A DNA stretch of 64,000 nt from Hysterangium stoloniferum (GCA_015178975.1 WHVD01000042.1:301501-365500); one strand, 5' to 3'; positions 23,209-34,782 are shown, counted from the first letter of the stretch. A program made the numbers and translations. The notes: generated by a model not told the origin, from the letters alone.

Positions 23209-24833
23209 GCATCCATAATTTGATTGTATGCAACCTTCTGGCCCCTCATTCAACTTTTCATTATTTATATCTGCTTTTATTTGCTCAGTTGGCTGGTGAT
23301 AAGCCTTCTGTTCATTGATGAATCAATTTCCCACTCTGTCTTCCCATGGCTCTGGAAATTGAGGCATATGAGGGTACTCTGAGAGTGGTTTCCCACTTCT
23401 ATGAAGAATTTCATCAAGCTTAAAGAGGCCAAAGTCATGGACTGTCTCATCAGATGGCTCTGGTTGATTTTGTTGATGAAGATGAAGATGTGTCTAAAGA
23501 AAATATTCAAGTCATCACAAATGTCTGCTTTGAATTCATGCCAGAGTGCAGTTGGATCAGAAGGAAAGCATTGGCTGAGAATAGTAGCAAACAGTCTCCT
23601 CAATTGAGATCCAGTCTGTATAGCCTTTGCCTCTCAAAGACACAACTTCCATTCTTTATCATCTTCAAGTAGACCATGTGCCATGCAGGCTGCTTGGAAG
23701 GAAGGATGGACCTGTCCTTCATAGGTCCTGAGATCTTCAAAAGAAGTTGCCCCCTTGACAACTGTGAGTAAAGTATGTAGGAAGAACCTTGGGCCACTTG
23801 AGGGTCCTGCAAAATGAATATGTCCAATGGCAAATTTGCTTTTCCTTATATTCCATTTTCTGTTTTTTTTTTTTTTTTTTTTTTTGAATTCCATGTGAAA
23901 AATTCTGGAAACTTGACATAGTGAAGTGAATTGGCTGTTCTACCATCAAGGCCTATTGTATTTTTTGAATTGGCCTCAAAGTATGCCATCAACTTGGTTT
24001 TGTAGTGATGGGCAGCATCCAAAGCCTCTTCTGGACCCTCCATGCCATCAAAGATAACTGACTGTTGATTCTCTAAATGCACAGGGAGGGCTATAACAGC
24101 AGAAATTTGAGTATGTATCTCATTTTCCAAAAGTCTCCAAAAGGCTTCATGTGCACTGACATAGTGGGCATCAATATATTGTTGAATTTCATCCTTATTC
24201 TTTCCAAACTCCATTGTTGTACAATCATGTCCTTTGTATATATACTTGTGAATATATTTAATGGAATGAACATTAAAAGTCATCTCAACATTGATATGAC
24301 ATTCCAGAATGAGAAGAAGGGCAGTACAGTAAGGGACAACATGTCAATTGTCTAGCTCATGACCTCTGACTTTATGTTTTCTGCCATCATTTCTATGGCA
24401 GTACTTTGAATAGCCATCTTCATTTATACTTGTAGATTCACAAAGGGCTTGGGAAAATGCTTTGTACATTTGTTATCTTTGATACATTTTTCACCACATA
24501 CATGAGTCATGAGCTCAGATACCAACTTGTAAAGCTTTGGTTGCTCTTCTTGATCTGGAAACTCTGCAGATATCATAGAATCAACTTCTGCAGGAGTCTG
24601 AAGTTTTGCCACCTCTTCAAACCATATGAGTAAATACATATGAGGGAGTCCACACTTCTGAAATTCAATGGTATGGACATGGGTAACTGTTTTGCCAAGG
24701 TAATTTTTCTTCATAATGAGGTGGAGCAAGTGTGCCTTTTTCAATGCAAAAACATGTGACACTATATCTGGGCCATCAGCTGCTGTTTGGCCTGGAAGAA
24801 GTGCTTCAGTTATTTCCCTCCATTTGGGATTGG
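23209..24833 (-). pseudogene. Helitron Rep C-terminal part and linker to helicase
   Basis: Minus strand. The Rep motif is at about 24680-24640, where the HUH motif reads GLPHMYLLIW; the second His (usually HAH) is Tyr. Next come CGEKCIKDNKCTKHFPK, the tyrosine motif KYIHKYIYKGHD (about 24265-24230), TYEGQVHPSFQAACMAHGLL, LRRLFATILSQC, and LNEGQKVAYNQIMDA just before the LTR. A run of 24 T at 23863-23886 and several indels break the frame. In active Helitrons Rep nicks and joins DNA. Confidence 0.88.
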
Positions 24834-25270
24834 TGTTATGACCATGTCGCAACCTGACAGCTCCTGAGATTATCACCACCTATTGACGATTCAAGTCATC
24901 GCTCGAGTCACCCACGTCAGAAGCCGTCGGCTTTCCGATGCTGATGAATGCCTTCATGGTGATCAAACTCCGTTTACGCCCCCATTAAAATACACTCGTA
25001 CTATCTGTTTAAACTCTGATACGTCCCTTTTATTATGATGATCTGCTCAACTCTATGTTTCACATATGTCTATATATACTTGTAACCCTCAGACTATTTC
25101 CTTTTCTTGTAATTCCGCTCTCAGTTATCCCACGGCCTCTGAACTAATCATAACCTTCCCATTCCTAGTCAAGCTTATTTGTCATTACTGTTTTCCGCTC
25201 TTCTCCTAGTTAGTATTTCCTAGATGCCGAATACTTGTATATGAACCTGATGTACAGTGACCTCAAAAAC

Positions 25271-25813
25271 TGTTAAGTGCCGTGTCGGGAACTTATTCTG
25301 GAACTATCGGAAAGTCACCAGGAAGTCGGGAACTATCGGATAGGGTCAGGACGTCGGCTTCAGCTTATGTGCTGCGCCTCTACGCAAACACTCAAAGTCC
25401 TTAATTTCAGAGGTGAGACTTACAATGGAAGATACGGATATTCAGAGTTCTGAAGAGTTCCAAATATCGAGCGTACAGAAAGACGGGAGAAGGAATAAGA
25501 AACTAGTCGATATCAGATCTAAGGTAAAGTACAAATTCGCGGAAACTAATATAAGTCTACTCGTTATTGTACTACAAACTAAGACCATAATAAGACGGAA
25601 ACGGAAATGTTCTTAAAACAGAAATACAATAAGACACATTAGGGAGACAATATTTCGAAATGGGAATACAACAAACAAACGAGTGAATACTTGTCAACAG
25701 ACAAATTACCAAATGCGGAACAAGGGAATAACGTGGATGATACGGTAACCATGATGTTCCGTAGTCGGGGATCGGAAGTCGGATATTGAAACATCCGGGA
25801 ATGAGTCATAACA
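25271..25813. mobile_element. Solo LTR inside the left TIR of Tc1/mariner 1
   Basis: 543 bp, TGTTAAGTGCCG...GTCATAACA. It splits the TIR exactly between CTCAAAAAC and CCTTTCC; flanks aaaac (25266-25270) and gtaac (25814-25818) match at three of five bases. The TIR sequence at the other end proves the insertion. A related LTR part lies at 43063-43275. Confidence 0.8.
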
Positions 25814-26159
25814 GTAACCCTTTCCATGTTGACCCCAAATGCAGTGTTTGAAGAACACCACCTTACAGCGTGGGAATTACACTTAGCTTTGGTGGAGTCA
25901 TACATAGTACATCCTCTTGGCTACAATATTGCTCCCTGGTCACATAATTCCGATCACAGGGTGTAGAGATATGATTAATTTAAAACAGCAATACCATGGA
26001 AAGGGTTTTTGCACTTTTGAACTGATGGCTAGGATCTCAGTCAAATCATAGAATAATGGCTATTATTTGTTGGTACAAATAGATATATACATGTAAATAG
26101 TATGTCTGAGTTTAAAAAAGTTCTCACACTTCCACACTTCTTGATTCCTAACCACCATC

Positions 26160-27173
26160 ATGGTCAGATCCCTCTCTCTTACTCAACAAAATACCATCCT
26201 CTCCTTGCTTGATTCTGGCCACTCTGGTGAAGCTATTGCCAAGAGAACTGGTGTTAGCCCATCTGCCATATCCAAACTTCACTCCAAACATTGTTCTCTC
26301 CTTCCCAAAGCTGTTGGGGGTTGTCCCTCAAAGCTTTCTCCTACAAATATTTGACATGCTCAGCATCTCATCACCTCTGGCAAAGCTGAAAATGCTGTCC
26401 AAGTGACCAAAGCCCTTACCAACATTATCAACCAGCCCCTCTCTGCCAGTACAGTTCGCCTCCACTTGAAGAAAGCTGGTATGAAGGCTGTGGTCAAGTC
26501 AAAACGCCCTCTTCTTTCCACTAGGCATCATAAAGCTCACTTGGATTTTGCCTATACTCACAAGGATTGGACTATGGATGACTGGAAGAAGGTTATATGG
26601 TCTGATGAAACCAAAATCAATCGCCTAGGGTCAGATGGATGTAAATGGGCATAGAAAAGGGCAGGTGAAGGCCTTAATGATAGGCTGGTAGAGGGAACTC
26701 TGAAGTTTGGAGGAGGTTCTCTTATGATGTGGGGTTTTATGACTTGGGAGGGAGTTGGCTTTGCTAGCAAGATTGATGGTAGGATGGATGGAGACCTCTA
26801 TCTTCAAATTTTGAAGGATGAGCTCCAGCAAACCCTGGAGTATTATGGTCTCAATCCTTCTGACATCATCTTTCAGCAAGATAATGACTCTAAGCATACC
26901 TGTAGGCTGGTCAAGAACTGGCTAGAAGAATTCAGGACTATGGTTTGGCCTGCACAGTCCCCAGACCTGAATCCTATTGAACATCTCTGGGGTTGTCTCA
27001 AGAGAAGGCTTGCAGAGCATGAAAACCCCCCCAATGGAATTCATGAATTGTGGGAAAGGATTCAAGTGGAGTGGGATAGAATACCAGTTGAGGAGTGTCA
27101 GAAATTGATTGAAAGCATGCCTAGAAGGGTTCAGGCAGTGCTTAAAGGAACAGGTGGTTATACCAAGTACTGA
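26160..27173 (+). pseudogene. Tc1/mariner 1 transposase (two in-frame stops)
   Basis: One frame of 337 codons, MVRSLSLTQQ... to GGYTKY-TGA, interrupted by TGA at 26352-26354 (where CGA/Arg is likely) and TAG at 26652-26654 (where Trp TGG is likely). An N-terminal helix-turn-helix binding the TIR spans about residues 5-40 (LLDSGHSGEAIAKRTGVSPS). The DDE catalytic residues are in WSDETK (GAT 26604), QQDNDSKH (GAT 26880) and LNPIEHLWG (GAA 26979). I count 32 residues between the last Asp and Glu, two fewer than the usual Tc1 D34E. Otherwise the protein looks full length, so the element died recently. Confidence 0.92.
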
Positions 27174-27727
27174 TAATATGTAAATACCCTGTTCAGTTCA
27201 AAAGTGCAAAAACTCTTTCCATGGTATTGCTGTTTTAAATTAATCATATCTCTATACCCTGTGATTGGAATCACATGACCCAGGGAGCAATATTATAGCC
27301 AATAGGATGTACCCTGTATGACTCCACCAAAGCTAAGTGTAATTCCCACACTGTAAGGCGGTGTTCTTCAAACACTGCATTTGGGGTCAACATGGAAAGG
27401 GTTTTTGAGGTCACTGTAGTTGTAGTTACTAGGCAATCAGAATATTGACTCAGAATACCCACCTATACCTACAGAAGTCTCATACTAAGTACCCCACTAT
27501 CTGCCTTCATGTGCACTCGCCCACTCTCAACCTCCAACCCCTTGGCCCGACACTCGACTTATCCTTCGTTTCCGATCAGTAGTTTCGCTGAGAGGTATTC
27601 GTTAGGCGCCCGAAATTTAAGGACACCTAACGGATAATTGCAAGGGTGCAGCACATAAGCTGAAGCCAAGTCCTTCTTATCGGTCCCCATCGGCCTACTG
27701 ACATTAGTCAGTTTTCAGTTCTTAACA

Positions 27728-28823
27728 GTTGGCTGTCATAGTAATAAACATGCTTGCATTGCCATATTTGTGTGATTTAGCCAATGAATTTTGCAAATTT
27801 TCCATCATATCCTGACTGCTACCTTGAAAGGTTGCAGGCAGTATAAATCTATTTCCGATTTAATTTGGCTCAGGTTGTTGGTTATTATCTTGTACTGTGA
27901 TGGCATCAACCACCTGATGGTACATTTCAGCCCATAAAGTGCCTTGATTGTGTCTTATCAATGATAGCCTGCTTTTCTCTACTGCTGCCCATCCATGCAT
28001 CTACAATGTATCGCTGAAGCAGTTTTCCACCCCTTAGAATTGTAGTTGCTTCACCAATTCTTTGAAAGAGTTGATAAGCATAATACTTTATCTGGGAGAC
28101 TTTTGTCTACTTTTTCTTCTGCCTATCCTCTGTCACTTGTTCAGGTTCAAGTTCTTCAGTAATTCCCTGCACCTCATCCTGCTCCATAGCTGGCTCAGGA
28201 GGTGATATAGCATCATCAACTGGAATATATATTTGCTCAGGTGGGAGAGGTACAACTCGGGTAACCACTTCAGGTTGAGGAATTACTACCTCTGGCAAGT
28301 CAGGTACTATCTCATCAGGAGCTAGTTCAAGGACTTCTGGCTCTAGAGCAATCTCTTCAATAGTTGCTGGGGCTGGGGCTATCTCAGCAGGGAGTGGTTC
28401 ATTTTCATAGGGAATATCCCAGCTCCAGCCTCACTCTCCTCTTGGAAAGAATAGCACATAATGGAGTGGGGCATATAAAGGATTAGTTTCAAAGATTCTT
28501 CTAAATCCTCCACCCTGATAATTAAGCACAATGTCCCTTCTGTCAGTAGAAGTACCATCCCCTGTTGGAATATTGTATCACCTTGGATCTGTATGAGCCT
28601 TATATGTCAGGCTGACCTGGAGCTGAGGAGTGATTGGCTGGTCTCTCAGATGTGTCATGGCTTGTTTATAGATGTGAACAAAAGGGTTAAATTCTAACAT
28701 CATATCCTGTAATCCAGAGAGTGTTGTAGTATTAATTCTTTTGTCCTGGTTATGTGCATACCTATGTATGTGTGAGAGGTACTGTGGAATACATTCCAAA
28801 ATATAATCTGGATGGACCCACAC
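27728..28823 (-). pseudogene. Helitron_like_N / Rep N-terminal part
   Basis: Minus strand pieces: IPQYLSHIHRYAHN and LQDMMLEFNPFVHIYKQA in 28823-28578, a Glu/Pro-rich insertion at 28460-28107, then NRFILPATFQGSSQDMMENLQNS and ASMFITMTAN in 27880-27728, leading into PKWREI after the nested LTR. These are standard Helitron N-terminal landmarks. Frames are broken in several places. Confidence 0.82.
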
Positions 28824-29437
28824 TATATTTCAATTATTATTTCAATTTTTCTCTTTATTTTATCACATACATATATTAGTTCAATGGTCTATGTATTCCT
28901 ATGGTACATGGACTATTGTGGGCACACACATACTAGATCTATGTACTCTAGTGCCTATAGTTAGAACTCAGACACTTTTTACCCAACAGACACCACCTCA
29001 TAACGACTCAGAATGTCGAACAGTGAGAGGTGTCAAGGGTGATGTCTCAGCTACCAAGCAGGTAGCATTACTCAACTCACTGTTAGTTTCAGGACTCGAA
29101 CCACAAAGGTTGAGTCCTTCACTTGCATTATTGCACTCGTCGATACCTCTATCAACTCACACTACTCATACTCTTCCTTAGATAACTAATACCTTTATTA
29201 GTTATCTTTTCCTTCTCACAAGTGTGAGTTGCACCAGAACAGTCAACTCCCTTATTCTCTTCACTAGTTGTCATGAGCAACTATATGGTTGCTCTAGTGA
29301 CATGTATTGTACTCCCTTACTATTACTGTTAGTCTAGTGATCTCTAGTATTGTACTAAATAGTTGATACTTGTTATCATGCTCGAGTAGTCAATATTCTT
29401 TGTATATAGAGTGGTCAGAATCCAGTGACTCTTCACA
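28824..29437. mobile_element. Solo LTR related to the gypsy element at 4261-17405
   Basis: From about 28970 to 29437 it follows the 3' two thirds of the gypsy LTR (ACAGACACCACCTC, GAGAGGTGTCAAGGG, GGTCAGAATC...CTCTTCACA) with many differences, so it is an old member of that family. Its left end is diverged and I place it by the point where Helitron coding resumes. Flanks ctata/ctatg match at four of five bases. Confidence 0.7.
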
Positions 29438-30570
29438 CTATGCTCTAATGCAGCATCTGCTTCATAAAAGTAGAGCTGAGCATAGGAAGGTATCTGACCC
29501 TCATTAGGAATCAGAGCACCATGATTATGTCTAAGCTCCCCATGGAGCTTAAAGACATAGGGACCATGTTCCCCATCAAGCAATAACCTGTCCATTATAG
29601 CACCCAGGGAAGTAAATGCTAAAGCAGAATTATATGCCCAGATATTTTTACAAAACTCTTTAGAATCTGCATCCTCAGGATTCTCTAGTAGATAACGTAA
29701 TAGTTGAGGGACATCTTCAAGTATAGGTAATCTGATATTTCTAGATAGACAACAACCTCCAAAAAGGGGATTGTTATTAGAGGAATGATGAAGACACTCT
29801 GCCATCCAATGTAATGCATTGCATTTTGAACACAATACAACCATTGTTCCCAGATAATGTGCCTGCAGCTGTGAATTATTCTCATCAATTAGGCACCTGG
29901 CCAGGGAGAGTCACCAGGTGGTCCAGGAGGTGGTGGAACAGGTTCAGCAGGCTCAGGAATATGTGGTAATAGTAATGCATCCTCATCCATTGGTATAGGA
30001 ACAATAGCAGGAATAGGAGCATGGTCTCCAGGTAAGATAGGAGGACCAGGAATAATCTGGGAGAGTGGAAGGGCAGTGGCGGTGCAGCTTCCTGAGCTTG
30101 TATAGCAGCAATTCCTCTTCTTCGAACCCATCTCTTTCTACAATTAGGAGTGGGAGGTGCAGGGTTCAGAGCAGCCTGAGCAAATAATGCTTCCACTGCT
30201 GCCCTGCCTACTTCAGGAGGAGGTTGCAATGCAGCAGGATTGTGCCTGGATGATGATGCAAACTGTGGTCCATTTGCCAATTGTACACATATGTATATTG
30301 GCTATAGCGGTGCCAGGAGTAAGAGCAGGACCATTTATATTACATGATGATCCGGCAATAGCAAATGGATCCTGCTGATTGATAGGCAGATGATCAACAG
30401 GGAGGGAGAAGGGTAACAGTAGAGGAGCAGGAATATGACCCTGCTGAGAAGCACCATAATGTCTCAGGTGGTGCTCAGTGTGTGGGGTCATTAACAAACA
30501 CTGCTGATGGTCTTGAGCACATACATTTTCCCGACTGTGTTCAGGTGTAGAAGGTTCAGAAGGTAGATTC
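29438..30570 (-). pseudogene. Helitron N-terminal coding region
   Basis: Minus strand. An intron-type acceptor (CCATTTTAG, 30571-30579) opens the frame at 30570 (...STPEHSREN). Then come TEHHLRHYGA, CRKRWVRRRGIAAIQAQEAAP (a basic stretch) and a zinc-binding-like segment CSKCNALHWMAECLH at 29830-29786, followed by helitron_like_N sequence (LHGELRHNHGALIPNEG, YAQLYFYEADAALEH). At least two frame changes (near 30210 and 29880). Confidence 0.75.
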
Positions 30571-30579
30571 CTAAAATGG

Positions 30580-31810
30580 TGGATAGATTAGGCATTGAAA
30601 GAAAAATAGGATAGGCTTACATTACTATGCAAGCTACTAATAGGCAAAAAAGCAAAACCTGATAATATTCAGTCAATGGCAAGTAACTATAGGAAAAAAT
30701 GGAAACATACCTTAATAAAATGACTTTTGAATTGCATTTGAGGAACTCCAGCTATACTGAAGTGAATCAATGTGAACAGAGCCGAAAGACCCTAAAGTAG
30801 TTAAAAATAATCAAAAAACATGCCAAAATATAGATATCATTTAAACACTTACTTGGAATATTCTGAGTCTAGTGAAAAAGCATCAGAGAAATAAAATAGC
30901 ACTTGGATAATACTTTACTTGCCTGCAAAAAGTAAAAAAGCCCAAAAAAGTGGAAGGATAATAGAAAAATGCATTTAAAAAAGGAAATTTGCTTAGAATG
31001 ACAATATATCATTATATAGGTCAATACACAACTCACTTGAAATGTCCTGGATATTGTAAGGATATTGTAAAAATGAAATGGCTACTAAAGGAATAAGAAG
31101 TCTCTGAAAAACATTCAAAAAACATCAAAAAAAGCAAAAACATGATCAAAACAACCTAAACCTCACCTGAAACTGTTCTGGATGTTGGGAAGATGCTCTG
31201 AGATAAAGTAAGAACCAAAGGATCAGAAGTTCTCCTAAAGAAAACATTCAAAAAATAAAAATGGAAAATTTAAATACAGGAAAATACCAAAAAAGACAAA
31301 AACAGTATCAAAACAACCTAAAACCTACCTGAAAGTATCCTGGATGTTGAGAAGATGCCTTGAGATGAAAAAAGAATCAACAAATCAGAAGGTTTCCTAA
31401 AATAAAATAAAATAAAAATAAAAATACTAAATTTAAATATAGAAAAATACTAAAAAAATAAAATAAAAACATGGTCAAAACAACCCAAAACCTACCTGAA
31501 ATTATCCTAGATATTGAGAAGATCCCTTGAGATTGAAATAAGAATCAACAGACCAGAAGGTTTCCTAAAAAAAAAAAGAATTGAAAAAACATTAAAAACA
31601 CAAAATTTAAATATAGAAAAATATCAAAAAAAAATCAAAAACCTGATCAAAAAAATCCAAAACTTACCTGAAAATTCCTGGATGGTGTGAGGATATTATC
31701 TACGCTAGAAAGGATACAAAAAGGGAGAGAAAGATATTAAAAAGACATTAAAAAAGTGAAAATTAACAAATAACTCACTGGAATGCCTAGGAAACTCAGT
31801 CAAATCTTCA
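30580..31810 (-). repeat. Tandem array of 67-70 nt exon-like units in the Helitron leader
   Basis: On the minus strand five successive units each begin after a splice-acceptor-like (C/T)nTTTAG or CAG and end at a donor-like CAG/GTAGGT or AA/GTGAGT. Units: 31564-31496 (69 nt), 31396-31329 (68), 31234-31167 (68), 31103-31037 (67), 30922-30853 (70). Weaker units lie at 31704-31668 and 30791-30711. The spacing is 131-181 bp. The two best-conserved units share GAAACCTTCTG at the start and CATCTTCTCAACATCCAGG near the end. They have no common open frame, so they are probably untranslated leader exons. Intervening DNA is A-rich on the plus strand. Confidence 0.6.
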
Positions 31811-32404
31811 GAATTTCACCCCCCTGATCTACCTTAACAAAACTACCAAAAAAGATCAAAGGTTTATAAGAAATAAATCAGTGAAAACTCAAAAAGAGAG
31901 AATTTGCTGTTTCACACCTCAAAGCCAATGGAGCCAATTAAAAGGTTCAGAGAAGTGGTAATTATATAGCCCTTGATTATCCTATGGAAGAACTGGTCAG
32001 ACTGTATTTTTAGAGAGCTTGGAGTGGAAGATGCGAGTCTGGTGATTGCCTGGCCTGACAGCATGGCAGCAATGGGAAGAGTTTGAATTCCTCATGGGAA
32101 AAACCTAGGCTCACTGTGCTCACAGATACAGACCATGGGAAAACCTAGCTTTGCTCACAGATCAGACTGTGGGAACATACTGCTCGCTTCACTTGCAGAT
32201 GCTTCTATTTTATGACTCAGCAATGACACCCATGGACCCACTACTGTGAATTAACTTATATATATATATATATACAAGCTTAGGAACCCTTGCTACACTG
32301 CAAGGCAGTCGTTTCGTGACTGGCCCCACAACTTCACTGCGGGCTCCAGCTTGTTGGGGGGTGAAGCCCTCCAAACCCCCCTGCATCAACAACTTTTAAG
32401 TATT
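31811..32404. other. AT-repeat region upstream of the Helitron, no gene
   Basis: No coding signal. Contains a (TA)n tract at 32257-32275 and then a block (ACAAGC, GGAACCCTTGCTACACTGC, GGCTTGTTGG) that recurs at 35222-35335. The block introduces the first minisatellite unit. Confidence 0.55.
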
Positions 32405-32940
32405 TCTGAGGCTCATTGTTAGAGAATGGAAAGTGTTCAGAGAATGGAAAGTGTTCAGAGAACGGAAAGTGTTCAGAGAATGGAAAGTGTTCAGAGAATG
32501 GAAAGTGTTCAGAGGACAGAAAGTCACAGTAGAATGGAAGTCACCTTAGAATGGAAGTAGGGTTAGAATGGAAGTCACATAATAATGGAAGTTGTGTTAG
32601 AAGGGAAGTCACAGTAGAATGGAAGCCACCTTAGAATGGAAGTCATGTTAGAAGGGAAGTCACAGTAGAATGGAAGTCATTTTAGAATAGAAGCCACATT
32701 AGAAGGAAAGTTGTGTTAGAAGAGAAGTCACATTTGAAGGAAAGTCGTGTTAGAAGAGAAGTCACATTAGAAGGAAAGTTACATTAGCTGGGAAGTCAGA
32801 TTAGAATGAAAATTGTGTTAGAAAGGAAATTGTGTTAGAAAGGAAATTGTGTTAGAACAGAAACCATTTAAAGAATGGAAACTGTGTTAGAATGAAAACT
32901 ATTTAAAGAAAGGAACTGTTTAAAGACAGGAAAAAACATT
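32405..32940. repeat. Degenerate about 19-20 bp minisatellite
   Basis: Roughly 27 imperfect units of the TTAGAATGGAAGTCAC type, starting with AGAGAATGGAAAGTGTTC units and grading into the homogeneous array that follows. Confidence 0.75.
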
Positions 32941-33491
32941 CACAAAGGGAAGCAATGTTCACAAAGGGAAGCAATGTTCACAAAGGGAAGCAATGTTCAC
33001 AAAGGGAAGCAATGTTCACAAAGGGAAGCAATGTTCACAAAGGGAAGCAATGTTCACAAAGGGAAGCAATGTTCACAAAGGGAAGCAATGTTCACAAAGG
33101 GAAGCAATGTTCACAAAGGGAAGCAATGTTCACAAAGGGAAGCAATGTTCACAAAGGGAAGCAATGTTCACAAAGGGAAGCAATGTTCACAAAGGGAAGC
33201 AATGTTCACAAAGGGAAGCAATGTTCACAAAGGGAAGCAATGTTCACAAAGGGAAGCAATGTTCACAAAGGGAAGCAATGTTCACAAAGGGAAGCAATGT
33301 TCACAAAGGGAAGCAATGTTCACAAAGGGAAGCAATGTTCACAAAGGGAAGCAATGTTCACAAAGGGAAGCAATGTTCACAAAGGGAAGCAATGTTCACA
33401 AAGGGAAGCAATGTTCACAAAGGGAAGCAATGTTCACAAAGGGAAGCAATGTTCACAAAGGGAAGCAATGTTCACAAAGGGAAGCAATGTT
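32941..33491. repeat. 29 identical copies of a 19-bp unit
   Basis: CACAAAGGGAAGCAATGTT repeated 29 times without any difference that I can see. As 19 is not a multiple of three, all three forward frames read the same 19-residue peptide repeat. The frames at 32955-33943 are by-products, not genes. Confidence 0.95.
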
Positions 33492-33535
33492 CACAAAGGG
33501 AATCAACACTGACAAAGGGGACATTGACAAAAGGA

Positions 33536-33725
33536 AACAATGGTTACAAAAGGAAACAATGGTTACAAAAGGAAACAGTGGTTACAAAAGGAAACAATGG
33601 TTACAAAAGGAAACAATGGTTACAAAAGGAAACAATGGTTACAAAAGGAAACAATGGTTACAAAAGGAAACAGTGGTTACAAAAGGAAACAATGGTTACA
33701 AAAGGAAACAATGGTTACAAAAGGA
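33536..33725. repeat. Ten copies of a related 19-bp unit
   Basis: Units of AACAATGGTTACAAAAGGA, two of them with CAGTGG. They continue the preceding array with a changed sequence, followed by degenerate units to about 33965. Confidence 0.9.
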
Positions 33726-34407
33726 GCAATTGCCACAAAAGAAAGACAGGTCAGAAAAGGAATGATGGTAGAGAAAGACAAAAGGAACAACAGTTATCAA
33801 AGGAACAATGGAACAACAGTTCCAAAAGGAACAATGGCTACAAAGGAAACAACAGTTACAAAAGGACAAACAGTTACAAAGGGAACAATATACAAGAGGA
33901 TGAACAGTTACAAAAGGAACAATGGTCACAAACAGAACAATAGTCACCAAAGGAAGAATAGTTCCAATGGTTGAATTGACTGTCAACTGGAAGTAATTAC
34001 AGTGGTCATCTGATTTATTTATTTTGATTTATTTTATTTTATTTTATTTTTAAACATTTTATTTTCATTTATTGTATTTTATTTGAATTATTCTGATTTT
34101 ATTGAGATTTTCCCTGAAATCCTTATAGACCTCCCCCAGGATATGTGATCCTTCTCCAGAGAACTGGCATCGAAATACCTCCGTTGAAGGGTGTGGGAAA
34201 TAGGGTGTGGGAAATTCTTCGGGCACAGCCATAGGAAATGGCTTCTGCACGAATTGCTCCCAACCTGATAAGAATACTCCCATGCATGTAGAAATACTTC
34301 CGCACCTCACAGAAATGCTTCTGCAGGGCGGGGGAAATTCTTCCAGAAAGGTCGTGAGAAATGTGTATGAGGGGCATGGGATATTCACCTGGCAGAGTTG
34401 TGGGAAC

Positions 34408-34782
34408 TGTAAGGGCCACCTCAGTAGAGCCTGTGGTACTCACACTAGACCAACTAACAGAGGGATATCCAGAGTATGTATATTAGGTAGCTACTAGATA
34501 CAGATAAGGACTACTCACCTAACAGAGGGATATCCAGAGAGAAAAGGATAAAGAGGCGCCTCTGCTAGATGTTCCAAAACATGGGGGTGTCTAAAAATAG
34601 AACGACAGCTTACCCTCAATGGTCCATAACTATCTACTCTATCCTAGAATATTCCTAGAGGATGGAACAGTCCTCTGAAAAATGTGAGAAAAATATAGGA
34701 AACAATATAAAATAACCTCTAAGGGTTAGTAAGCATAGACATGACAAAAACCAAGAGACAAGACATAGAATGTCCCTTTACA
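34408..34782. mobile_element. Solo LTR (375 bp)
   Basis: TGTAAGGGCC...CCCTTTACA, flanked by ggaac at 34403-34407 and 34783-34787. It contains a duplicated block (CTAACAGAGGGATATCCAGAG at 34454 and about 34520). A related sequence in inverse orientation lies at 43275-43490. Confidence 0.9.

Larger units (their letters stand above)
25255..27416 (+). mobile_element. Tc1/mariner transposon 1 with about 225-bp inverted repeats
   Basis: Inserted at TA (25253-25254 and 27417-27418). The ends read CAGTGACCTCAAAAACCC and its complement. The terminal inverted repeats are long: left 25255-25270 plus 25819-26025, right about 27190-27416, with few mismatches. Without the LTR nested in its left TIR the element is about 1.6 kb. 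It holds one transposase frame. Confidence 0.92.
24834..27727. mobile_element. LTR (about 725-bp type) interrupted by a Tc1/mariner element
   Basis: The left part 24834-25254 and right part 27417-27727 together match the uninterrupted copy at 38545-39269 (TGTTA...GTTCTTAACA). Flanks attgg (24829-24833) and gttgg (27728-27732) differ at one base. Removing the unit rejoins the Helitron Rep frame at ...TMTAN/PKWREI. Confidence 0.85.
1150..31810 (-). mobile_element. Decayed Helitron split by two nested stacks of LTR and DNA elements
   Basis: Minus-strand Rep/helicase coding pieces lie at 30570-29438, 28823-27728, 24833-23209, 22364-21018 and a second C-terminal remnant at about 1300-1213. The gaps are other elements with clear 5-bp target duplications, so the pieces were once contiguous. 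The copia element 1381-20935 (TSD atata) separates the last two, showing that 1102-1380 and 20936 onward were adjacent. The 5' leader is the exon-like array at 30711-31779. I cannot fix the exact termini: a hairpin at 1172-1195 lies near the 3' side and an AT repeat near 32257 may mark the other. The Rep and helicase motifs are clear, but frameshifts make the element non-functional. Confidence 0.6.

Noticed and set aside
22691-23249. Minus-strand frames (180 and 102 codons) in the solo LTR, with a similar frame at 62630-63000
   Set aside because: Both copies lie inside bounded LTRs with target duplications; no domain seen. The openness probably reflects high similarity between the two LTRs, not coding.
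32955-33943. Three overlapping plus-strand frames (185-316 codons) of MFTKGSNVHKGKQCSQREA repeats
   Set aside because: The 19-bp unit lacks stops in every forward frame, so the frames follow from the repeat and are not evidence of a gene.
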